Positions 1 to 7,285 of a stretch of 11,928 nt of DNA are shown piece after piece (the first letter of the stretch is position 1; every line of letters begins with the position of its first letter). Source of the stretch: Anaerolineae bacterium (GTDB lineage Bacteria; Chloroflexota; Anaerolineae; Anaerolineales; Villigracilaceae); assembly GCA_003484265.1 (NCBI GenBank), contig DNDO01000073.1, positions 616 to 12,543 on the forward strand. The letters are read 5' to 3'. The position numbers were made by a program, and so were the translations under genes. A model generated the notes under the pieces. That model searched no databases, had not been told where the DNA came from, and saw nothing but the letters and a program-made list of their open reading frames with translations.

Positions 1-621
1 TTTACACCCGAGGACGCGCAAACCCTAAGCCTCCTTGCTGATCAAGTTGGGCTTGCCATTGAGAACGCCCGTTTATTCGAAGATTCAACGAAAGCCTTGT
101 CAGAACTCCAACTGCTTATGGGCCAGTCCACACGCGATGTATGGAAGAAACTTCCCGGACAGCAAAAACTGCTGGGATATCGCTATAACGCAATGGGCGC
201 GTCCCCTCTCAAGGAAGCGGTTAAATTACCGGCAACCGGCAACGGCGGGGCAATCGGTAAACAAATAGAAGCAGGGTCATTTGTAGTCCCGATTGAATTG
301 CGCGGAGAAGTCATCGGTAAACTCGTCGTCCAATCCCCCACGGGAGGGGAATGGAATCCGGATCAGCAGGATCTTATCAGAGCTGTAGCGGAACGCGTCG
401 CGCTTTCTGCTGAGAATGCGCGCCTTTTCGAGGAGACAACTCAACGCGCAGAACGAGAACGTCTGGTCTCAGAGATCACTGGCAAAATACGAAGCCAAAA
501 CGACCCGAATGCAATGATCGAAACGGCTGTTACCGAGCTTCGAAATGCGCTTGGCGCAAGCCGAGTTGAGATCGTCCCACAAACGACAGCAGAACCAGGA
601 ATGAAGGACTTGGAGGTGTGA
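1..621 (+). CDS. GAF-domain sensor protein, C-terminal part (5' end outside window)
   Basis: Frame 1 is open from the first base to a TGA at 619-621, giving 206 residues with no start inside the window. Residues 1-30 are the end of one GAF domain, with the exit helix AIENARLFED. Residues about 42-145 form a GAF-like module with a 'GYRY' motif (60-62), a strand pair around PIELRGEVIGKLVV (97-110) and a second exit helix SAENARLFEE (136-145). Residues 146-193 are a helical tail (RAERERLVSEIT) running into what looks like the first part of a further GAF domain before the protein ends. No kinase, receiver or output domain is visible in this part. GAF domains bind small ligands or mediate dimer contacts; the ligand cannot be read from sequence. 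The stop is 1 nt from the ParA start, so the two are almost certainly co-translated. It is probably a sensor feeding the kinase two genes downstream, which is an inference from position. Confidence 0.85.
   Translation, partial: FTPEDAQTLSLLADQVGLAIENARLFEDSTKALSELQLLMGQSTRDVWKKLPGQQKLLGYRYNAMGASPLKEAVKLPATGNGGAIGKQIEAGSFVVPIELRGEVIGKLVVQSPTGGEWNPDQQDLIRAVAERVALSAENARLFEETTQRAERERLVSEITGKIRSQNDPNAMIETAVTELRNALGASRVEIVPQTTAEPGMKDLEV
612..618 (+). promoter_or_regulatory. Ribosome binding site of the ParA gene
   Basis: GGAGGTG lies inside the last codons of the GAF gene and ends 4 nt before the ATG at 623. It supports that start and indicates translational coupling with the upstream gene. Confidence 0.7.
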
Positions 622-622
622 T

Positions 623-1408
623 ATGGCATATGTGATTGCAATGTCGAATGAAAAAGGCGGTGTGGCAAAGACTACATCCACACTATCGCTTGGAGCGGCG
701 CTGGCTGAATTAAATTATCGCGTCTTATTATTGGACCTTGACCCGCAGTCCAACCTGTCCTTGGCACTCGGCTTTGAAGCAGAGGAATCAAGCATCACAT
801 CTGCCAACATTCTGATCGAGGGCGCGGTGCTCCAGACTGCAATCCGAAAATCAGACATTAAAAATCTTGACATCGTCCCATCCAGTTTTCGCATCGAGAA
901 CGCGGAGCAGTTTCTCCCCATGCGGACACGATACCTTAACACGCTTCGCGACGCGCTCGATGTTGACACGCTTCCCTACGACTACATTCTTCTCGATTGC
1001 CCTCCCGCCCTTGGCGCCATCACGCTCAATGCTCTATCCGCGGCGAATCTGCTCATCATCCCTACCCAGGCGGAGTACTTCTCCGCATATGCCTTGCGGA
1101 ATATGATGGGCACCATCCGCCGTGTAAGACAGGATGTGAACTCGGGGCTTGCCTACCGCATCCTGGTCACATTATTGGATCGGCGCAATCGTACACACCG
1201 CAACATCTTCGAACAACTCCAATCTACGTTTGGGCAGGGAGTGTTCACCACCGTCATCGAAATTGACACAAAACTGCGTGAAAGCCCGATTGCCGGGGTG
1301 CCTATTACGCACTACAGGCCGAATAGCAGAGGCTCGCAGCAATACCGTGTTCTTGCACAGGAGTTGATTGAATATGCCAAAGAAGAAGCCAATCGCCAAA
1401 CGGCTTGA
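623..1408 (+). CDS. ParA/Soj-family ATPase, orphan (no ParB gene in view)
   Basis: A 261-residue protein of normal ParA/Soj length. The deviant Walker A motif KGGVAKTT is at 11-18, with signature lysine K11 and catalytic-loop K16. Walker A' is DLDPQ at 38-42 and Walker B is ILLDCPP at 122-128 (D125). The C-terminal half keeps the usual Soj pattern: LLDRRNRTH after the central strand and KLRESPIAGVPI near the end. Such ATPases dimerise on ATP, bind DNA nonspecifically and position a cargo when a partner stimulates hydrolysis. The start at 623 has a GGAGGTG Shine-Dalgarno and no plausible rival. The gene lies 1 nt after a GAF sensor and overlaps the hybrid kinase gene by 35 nt, with no parB or parS-like repeats nearby. 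It is therefore more likely to position a signalling complex, as PpfA does for cytoplasmic chemoreceptors, than to segregate a chromosome. That role is inferred. Confidence 0.93.
   Translation: MAYVIAMSNEKGGVAKTTSTLSLGAALAELNYRVLLLDLDPQSNLSLALGFEAEESSITSANILIEGAVLQTAIRKSDIKNLDIVPSSFRIENAEQFLPMRTRYLNTLRDALDVDTLPYDYILLDCPPALGAITLNALSAANLLIIPTQAEYFSAYALRNMMGTIRRVRQDVNSGLAYRILVTLLDRRNRTHRNIFEQLQSTFGQGVFTTVIEIDTKLRESPIAGVPITHYRPNSRGSQQYRVLAQELIEYAKEEANRQTA
1359..1363 (+). promoter_or_regulatory. Ribosome binding site deciding the kinase start
   Basis: AGGAG inside the ParA gene lies 10 nt before ATG 1374 and only 4 nt before the in-frame TTG at 1368. The longer spacing and the ATG both favour 1374 as the start of the hybrid kinase. 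Confidence 0.55.
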
Positions 1409-4400
1409 TAAGCTGTTTGATGAGATAAAACACGAAGAACCGAACGCCAAGCCCGTTAAGGGACGCGGATCTAAAAACGCGGCTGTTGATAGGGCTAAAC
1501 CCGTAGTCAAGCCCGCGCCAAAACACACTCGCGCGCTCGAGACTGTTCGGTCCATAACACAAACCGATTCCGCGATGGCGCTCGCATTCCAAACCGGCCC
1601 CAACAACTGGTCTACACTTCAAGTTCTCGATGAAACTGAAAAACGTCAATGGAGTGATGAGGATCAATTACTCGTCAAGCAGGTAACAGACCAGCTTTCC
1701 CTTGCACTGGAGAACGCCCGTCTCTTCCAGGATGCACAGCGGCGAGCTCAAGAAATGACCGCGCTAGCGGACGTGGGACGTGAAATTTCAGCAACACTGC
1801 AGATCGAAGTAGTGCTTGAAAGGATTGCCTCTTATGCGAAGGATCTACTGGGTGCCGAATCAAGTGCGGTCTATCTACCCAATCCCAGCGGGGATCTCTG
1901 GAACGCCGTTTCTGCCGTAGGCGTTGATGCGGAAGAAATCAAGAACGACCCGATCAGAACCGGACTCGGGATTATCGGCAACATTGCGGTCACCAAAAAG
2001 GGAAGAATCGTAAATGATGCGTCAACGGACGGAAGCGCAATTACAGTTGCAGGCACTCAAAGCGGCGCCTATGAACACATATTGGCAGTTCCAATCCTGA
2101 CCCTTGACCGCTTAACCGGTCTTATGGCTGTCTGGAGAACCGGCAAAGGCTTGGATTTTTCTAACACAGAATTGGATTTTCTTAATAACCTAGCCCAGCA
2201 AGCCGCCATCGCAATCGAAAACGCACGCCTGTTCCAAAACGTCAACGCCAGCCAGAACCAACTCGCCGAAGCGCTTCGAATTGGGCGCATGGGTTATTTT
2301 GAATACAATTTACAAAAAGGGTTACTAACACTTACAAATGAAATGTTTTCTTTGGTGGGTTCATCCGCTGAAAAAGAGGGAGGAAATCAATTTCCTCTTC
2401 GCGATATTCTAAGAAAATACGTCATCGAGGAGGATATTCGCCCGACATTATCCACAATCGCAGACCTGATCAAAAACCCTCATAAGCAAAAGTTAACCCA
2501 GGAAATCCGTTTTAAAACAGCAGACGGAAGACGTATTTGGGTCGAGACGATCTTTAATATGGAAAAAGAATCCGAAGGAGGTTATTCCAAGATCATTGGC
2601 TCCTCACAGGATATTACTGCACGCAAAACAAACGAACTGGCTCAGACCGCAATCACGCACATTTCTGAAAGTGCACTTACAGCTAAAAAACCCGAAGAGC
2701 TATTCAAAACAGTTCACGACTCGATCCAATCCATTCTCCCCGCAAAGAATTTCTATGTCGCGCTTTATGACCGGGAAACAAACCTGATCTCTTTTCCGTA
2801 TCATGTCGACGAGTTTGATGAAGATTGGACGCCTCGAAAATTGGGTCGTGGCCTCACATCACACGTCATACGATCAGGAAGACCACTGCGAACAACTCCG
2901 GAATTATTAACCGAACTCCACGCCTCGGGTGAGATAGTTTCAGAGGGATCTCCCAGTGTAAATTGGCTCGGTGTCCCTTTACGTAGTGGCGGCGTAATTA
3001 CCGGCGTGATGGTGGTGCAAACGTACGAAACATCCGCTCGCATTACAGAAGAACACGTTGAAAGCTTCTCCGTGATTGCCGCCCAGACGGCCGCCGCCCT
3101 CGAACGCCTGCAAGCCAGGGAGGCTCTTGCCAATTCAGAGGCGGACCTGCGCGCCTTGTTTGCTGCGATGGAAGATGTGATCCTCGTTTATGACCGTGAA
3201 GGCCGTTACGTTCGAGTTGCGCCCACTAATCCCTCCCGCCTCTTCCTCCCACCCGATGACATGATTGGGAAAAAAATTACAGAGGTGCTTCCTTCTGATC
3301 TGCATGCTCCATTTATGGAAGCGATCCATCAGACGCTATCCACAGAACAAACGACCAAGATCGAGTATCCACTCACTCTTGGTGACCAAAAATATTGGTT
3401 CGACGCGACACTTTCCAAGCTCAGTAAAGATCAGGTCTTTTGGGTTGCGCGGGATGTTACACAGCGGAAGTTGGCGGATATTTCGCTTCAAAGACGTAAC
3501 ACCTATCTCGCCGCTTCATCGGAAATTGGACGCCTGGTCACATCTACGCTTGACATAAAAACGATCTTCACTCGAACAGTCAACTTGATGAATGACCGCC
3601 TTGGCTTTTATTTTGCATCGATCTACCAGATTGATGAGGATGGTTTTCACGCAGTATTTCGAGAAGGCACCGGCGATGCTGGGAAATCCATGAAAGCTCA
3701 AAATCACCGGGTGTCCGTGGGTTCGCAAACTATAGTTGGCAGAGCCTCTGGGCGGGGTGAGATAGTGATTACGAATGATGTTCAAAAGGAACCCTATTAT
3801 CAACCCAACCCGCTCTTGCTCGATACACGATCTGAAGTTGCGATCCCACTAATCGTTGGCGGAAGGGTCTTGGGCGTCCTGGACATTCAATCCACCGATG
3901 CGCAGGCATTTTCGACGGACGACCTCTCTGTTCTACAATCCCTAGCCGATCAGGTCGCGGTAGCCATCAACAACGCCACCCTCTTCGATGAATCCCAGGA
4001 ACTTATCAAGAACCTTAAGGAAGTTGACCAACTCAAAAGCCAGTTCCTTGCGAATATGAGTCACGAACTACGGACTCCGTTGAACTCCATTATCGGGTTC
4101 TCGCGCGTGATACTCAAGGGGATCGACGGTCCCGTTACCGATATGCAGAATCAAGACCTGACAGCCATCTACAATTCTGGCCAGCATTTATTGGGCTTGA
4201 TCAACGACATCCTCGACCTTGCACGTATTGAAGCCGGCAAAATGGAGATCAATTTCGAGGAAGTTCATATTTCCGAAATGGTCCACAGTGTGTTCTCCAC
4301 AGCGAAAGGGCTTGTCAAGGAAAAGCCCATTCAACTTATCGAAAAAATTCCAGCTGATATGCCCACCATCCGTGGTGACACCATGCGTGTCCGTCAGGTG

Positions 4401-5492
4401 CTTCTCAACTTGATGTCTAACGCATCCAAGTTCACCGATGAGGGCACGATCACCGTACAATCCATTGTCCAAAAGGGGCCGTCTGGAAAACTTGAGGCGT
4501 TGATCAATGTGATCGATACAGGTCCCGGAATCACACCCGAGGGACAGGAAAAACTTTTCAAGGCATTCTCCCAGGTGGATGGTTCCGCAACCCGTACATC
4601 AGGTGGCTCCGGCTTGGGTCTCTCCATCTGCGCCAACCTCGTACAATTGCACGGCGGGCGCATCGGCGTCCTCAGTGAAGAAGGCAAGGGTTCAACTTTC
4701 TGGTTCACGATACCTCTTTATCACCAGGAATTTGAAGATATCCCCGAAGGCAAAAAAGTCGTTCTTGCCATTGACGACGACCCGCAGGTCATTAGTTTGT
4801 ATGAACGCTATCTCAATCCGCAGGGATACCATGTCGTCCCACTGACCGACCCAACCCGTGCTAAGGAACGCATCGCCGAACTTAAACCTTTCGCCGTTAC
4901 GCTTGATATCATGATGCCTAACATTGACGGATGGATGGTTCTTACCGACTTGAAATCTGATCCTGCTACGAGAGGCATTCCGATCATCATCTGCTCCATT
5001 GTCGAACAGACCGACAAAGGCTTCAACCTCGGCGCAGCAGATTATCTCGTCAAACCCATCCTCGAAGAGGACATCGTCAACGCGCTGGTCCGCTTGAATA
5101 AAAATGGGAACATTCATGAAGTGCTTGTCATTGATGATGATCCTAACGACCTGCGCCTGATCGAAAAGATTCTCAACGAACATGGTCAGTTCAAAGCCAC
5201 ACTGGCTGAAGGTGGACGTAAAGGTTGGGAAGCTATCATCACCAAAGCCCCTGACGCGATCATTCTCGACGTATTTATGCCCGACATGGACGGATTCACA
5301 ATCCTCGAAAAACTGCGCGAGGATTCGTCTTTTCGCGACATCCCAGTGCTTGTCGTAAGTGGCGGCGGGTTGACGAACGAACAGCAAAAACAATTGGCTG
5401 ATTACGGGCAAAGATTGATTGCAAAAGGTTCGCTCAAAGAGGGCGATCTGATCGCCAGTATCGAAACCGCCTTGAAGCGCATCGGAGACTAA
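1374..5492 (+). CDS. Hybrid sensor histidine kinase: GAF/PAS array, HisKA, HATPase, two receivers
   Basis: A 1372-residue protein with no visible signal peptide or membrane span, so probably cytoplasmic. Order: basic Lys/Pro-rich N-terminus (1-55); C-terminal half of a GAF domain (about 68-120); full GAF (about 135-290); PAS (about 300-418, ending in QDITARK); GAF (about 425-580); PAS (about 588-700, ending in RDVTQRK); GAF (about 710-872); coiled linker; HisKA with H-box SHELRTPLN and phosphoacceptor H897; HATPase with N-box around LLNLMSNASKF (1010-1020), DTGPGI (1048-1053) and GSGLGLS (1078-1084); receiver 1 (about 1127-1243; D1135/D1136, D1178, K1227); receiver 2 (about 1249-1370; D1254/D1255, D1299, S1329, K1351). 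All catalytic residues are present and there is no HPt domain. ATG 1374 is preferred over TTG 1368 on ribosome-site spacing. It overlaps ParA by 35 nt and is followed 45 nt later by the PLP enzyme-receiver fusion, its likely partner. Confidence 0.93.
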   Translation: MPKKKPIAKRLDKLFDEIKHEEPNAKPVKGRGSKNAAVDRAKPVVKPAPKHTRALETVRSITQTDSAMALAFQTGPNNWSTLQVLDETEKRQWSDEDQLLVKQVTDQLSLALENARLFQDAQRRAQEMTALADVGREISATLQIEVVLERIASYAKDLLGAESSAVYLPNPSGDLWNAVSAVGVDAEEIKNDPIRTGLGIIGNIAVTKKGRIVNDASTDGSAITVAGTQSGAYEHILAVPILTLDRLTGLMAVWRTGKGLDFSNTELDFLNNLAQQAAIAIENARLFQNVNASQNQLAEALRIGRMGYFEYNLQKGLLTLTNEMFSLVGSSAEKEGGNQFPLRDILRKYVIEEDIRPTLSTIADLIKNPHKQKLTQEIRFKTADGRRIWVETIFNMEKESEGGYSKIIGSSQDITARKTNELAQTAITHISESALTAKKPEELFKTVHDSIQSILPAKNFYVALYDRETNLISFPYHVDEFDEDWTPRKLGRGLTSHVIRSGRPLRTTPELLTELHASGEIVSEGSPSVNWLGVPLRSGGVITGVMVVQTYETSARITEEHVESFSVIAAQTAAALERLQAREALANSEADLRALFAAMEDVILVYDREGRYVRVAPTNPSRLFLPPDDMIGKKITEVLPSDLHAPFMEAIHQTLSTEQTTKIEYPLTLGDQKYWFDATLSKLSKDQVFWVARDVTQRKLADISLQRRNTYLAASSEIGRLVTSTLDIKTIFTRTVNLMNDRLGFYFASIYQIDEDGFHAVFREGTGDAGKSMKAQNHRVSVGSQTIVGRASGRGEIVITNDVQKEPYYQPNPLLLDTRSEVAIPLIVGGRVLGVLDIQSTDAQAFSTDDLSVLQSLADQVAVAINNATLFDESQELIKNLKEVDQLKSQFLANMSHELRTPLNSIIGFSRVILKGIDGPVTDMQNQDLTAIYNSGQHLLGLINDILDLARIEAGKMEINFEEVHISEMVHSVFSTAKGLVKEKPIQLIEKIPADMPTIRGDTMRVRQVLLNLMSNASKFTDEGTITVQSIVQKGPSGKLEALINVIDTGPGITPEGQEKLFKAFSQVDGSATRTSGGSGLGLSICANLVQLHGGRIGVLSEEGKGSTFWFTIPLYHQEFEDIPEGKKVVLAIDDDPQVISLYERYLNPQGYHVVPLTDPTRAKERIAELKPFAVTLDIMMPNIDGWMVLTDLKSDPATRGIPIIICSIVEQTDKGFNLGAADYLVKPILEEDIVNALVRLNKNGNIHEVLVIDDDPNDLRLIEKILNEHGQFKATLAEGGRKGWEAIITKAPDAIILDVFMPDMDGFTILEKLREDSSFRDIPVLVVSGGGLTNEQQKQLADYGQRLIAKGSLKEGDLIASIETALKRIGD

Positions 5493-5537
5493 TTGCCCAG
5501 CTATCTAGCGACCATTAACAAGGAAAATTAACCAAAC

Positions 5538-7214
5538 ATGTCATTTGTAATCCGCTGTCTCGATTGCGGTCATGCCGCACCGTTCACGCCCAATTCCATG
5601 CAATGCCCAAAATGCTCCAGCCAGTGGCGTGAAGCGGAATATGACATGGTGGTAGCCGCAAAGACCTTCCCCTCACAACTCACCAGACGCGAGTTCGACC
5701 TGTGGCGCTACCAGGAGCTTTTACCGATCCGCACACCGAACCCAAGCTTGAGGCTTGGCGAGGGTGGCACGCCTCTCATCAAAGCCGCGAATTTGGGGAT
5801 GATGCTGGGACTTAATAACCTGTATATCAAAGATGAACGTCAGGGACCGACATCATCCTTCAAGGACCGACAGGCGTCACTTACGATTGCAGCGCTCAAG
5901 GAAGGCGGCATAACTGAAATGGTCGCTGCGTCTACGGGAAACGTCGCGATCGCGCTCTCGGCGTACGCAGCGCGGGCTGGGATCAAACTTTGGGCTTTCG
6001 TCACCAGCCTCGTTCCCGGAGTCAAGATGCGTGAGATCGCTCTGTACGGTAGTCAGGTCATTAAGATCACAGGGTCTTACGACCAGGCAAAACAAATGGC
6101 GTCGGAGTTTGCCCGTCAACGTGGCTTATATCAGGATATGGGCGCGCGGACTGTCACTGCCGTCGAGGCTATGAAAACGCTCGCATTCGAGATCGCTGAA
6201 CAATTAACCCTCCAGAACGGACCGGCGGAAGGCTCCAGTGATGACAATCCAAAATGGCGCACACCTGATTGGTATGTGCAAGCCATCAGCGGCGGGATGG
6301 GACCGCTCGGCGTATATAAGGGGTTCAAGGAGTTAAAACAACTGGGCATTATCGACAATATACCTGCTTTAGCGCCTATCCAGGTTGAAGGCTGTGCGCC
6401 GATGGTCGAAAGTTGGAAGAAAGGGCTTGAAATTGCAGAGCCTGTCCTTTCGCCGAAGACACGCATCGAAACGCTTGCCACCGGCGACCCCGGGCGTACG
6501 TACTCTATGCTCCGAAACCAGGTCAATGAGACAGGTGGAGTATTTGAGAGTGTATCCGATGAAGAGTCATTTCGAGCGATGCATGCTTTGGCAAAGATGG
6601 AAGGTATCTCTGCCGAGCCGGCTTCGGGTACGGCGTTCGCCGGTCTCTTCAAATTAGTTCGCGCGGGCATAATCAAGCCTGATGACGTGGTGGTGGTCAA
6701 TTGCACAGGCCATACAATGCCTGCCGAGCAATACCTATTCACGGAAGGATGGACGCGCGATATTGATCTTGGCAAAAAGCAGGCGGAAGCGGATACCCCG
6801 CAGGAGGGTTTGTTATCAGCCCTGAACAATGTGACGCCGAACCGCTTCTCCCGCGTGGCTGTGGTTGACGACACGCCCGAGGCGCGCCGTCTTATCCGAC
6901 GAATTTTACAATCGCAGGGTGATTTCGAGATATTCGAAGCTGCCAATGGACGTGAAGGCGTTGAACTCATCGCAAGGGAATTACCTGACCTTGTGATCCT
7001 TGACCTCATGATGCCTGAAATGGACGGCTACGCGGTCATGGATGCTCTGCGTTCCAAGCCGGAAACGACCAACATCCCTGTCATCGTAGCGACAGCCAAA
7101 GAACTAACTGTGGATGAAAAAAGCCGCCTACAGGGACAGATCCAATCCCTGATGCTAAAGGGCGATTTCTTGAACGATGAATTTTTGGATGAAGTTCGTT
7201 CGTTGATTAAATAA
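5538..7214 (+). CDS. Threonine-synthase-like PLP enzyme fused to a C-terminal response-regulator receiver domain
   Basis: One uninterrupted 558-residue frame. Residues 1-30 are a zinc-ribbon-like segment with C7, C10, C23 and C26, as in some threonine synthases. Residues about 70-405 are a fold-type II PLP enzyme: SSFKDR with PLP lysine K109, phosphate loop STGN at 132-135, KTLAFEI at 213-219, glycine-rich SGGMGPLG at 251-258 and CTGH at 389-392. After a polar linker (about 406-436), residues 437-558 are a complete receiver: D444/D445, phosphoacceptor D489 in ILDLMMPEMDG, T519 and K541. Threonine synthase converts O-phosphohomoserine to threonine. Here Gln follows KDR where Gly or Ala is usual, and the normal NPxRxEGxKT stretch reads GARTVTAVEAMKT, so the substrate is uncertain. 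ATG 5538 has a weak AAGGAAA site about 11 nt upstream. The gene ends in tandem stops (TAA TGA). Position after the kinase suggests control by phosphorylation; this is inferred. Confidence 0.9.
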   Translation: MSFVIRCLDCGHAAPFTPNSMQCPKCSSQWREAEYDMVVAAKTFPSQLTRREFDLWRYQELLPIRTPNPSLRLGEGGTPLIKAANLGMMLGLNNLYIKDERQGPTSSFKDRQASLTIAALKEGGITEMVAASTGNVAIALSAYAARAGIKLWAFVTSLVPGVKMREIALYGSQVIKITGSYDQAKQMASEFARQRGLYQDMGARTVTAVEAMKTLAFEIAEQLTLQNGPAEGSSDDNPKWRTPDWYVQAISGGMGPLGVYKGFKELKQLGIIDNIPALAPIQVEGCAPMVESWKKGLEIAEPVLSPKTRIETLATGDPGRTYSMLRNQVNETGGVFESVSDEESFRAMHALAKMEGISAEPASGTAFAGLFKLVRAGIIKPDDVVVVNCTGHTMPAEQYLFTEGWTRDIDLGKKQAEADTPQEGLLSALNNVTPNRFSRVAVVDDTPEARRLIRRILQSQGDFEIFEAANGREGVELIARELPDLVILDLMMPEMDGYAVMDALRSKPETTNIPVIVATAKELTVDEKSRLQGQIQSLMLKGDFLNDEFLDEVRSLIK

Positions 7215-7240
7215 TGACCCAGAAGATTTTTGTTCTATGG

Positions 7241-7261
7241 ATGACGGGTATTGCCCGTCAT
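7241..7261 (+). terminator. Hairpin after the signalling operon, possible weak terminator or attenuator
   Basis: ATGACGGG (7241-7248) pairs perfectly with CCCGTCAT (7254-7261) around a 5-nt loop, 26 nt after the stop of the PLP enzyme-receiver gene. The run that follows (TGCCTTTG) is a poor U-tract, so complete intrinsic termination is doubtful. Partial read-through into the transporter gene 24 nt downstream is possible. Confidence 0.45.
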
Positions 7262-7285
7262 TGCCTTTGAAACCCGGGTGAAATT

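Noticed and set aside
1368..1373. TTG start for the hybrid kinase
   Set aside because: The ribosome site would be only 4 nt away, while ATG 1374 has a normal 10-nt spacing and a better codon.
4692..5411. A 239-codon open frame on the minus strand inside the kinase receivers
   Set aside because: It is fully antisense to conserved receiver motifs of the kinase, has no recognisable domain and no ribosome site; it is a shadow frame.
6753..6850. The enzyme-receiver fusion as a lost stop or frameshift joining two genes
   Set aside because: The linker is in frame and polar, carries no ribosome site or start codon just before the receiver, and both domains are complete; an assembly error cannot be excluded from one sequence but nothing points to it.
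6131..7009. A 292-codon open frame on the minus strand inside the PLP enzyme-receiver gene
   Set aside because: It is antisense to conserved enzyme and receiver motifs and its translation is Ser/Arg/Pro-rich with no domain, typical of a shadow frame.
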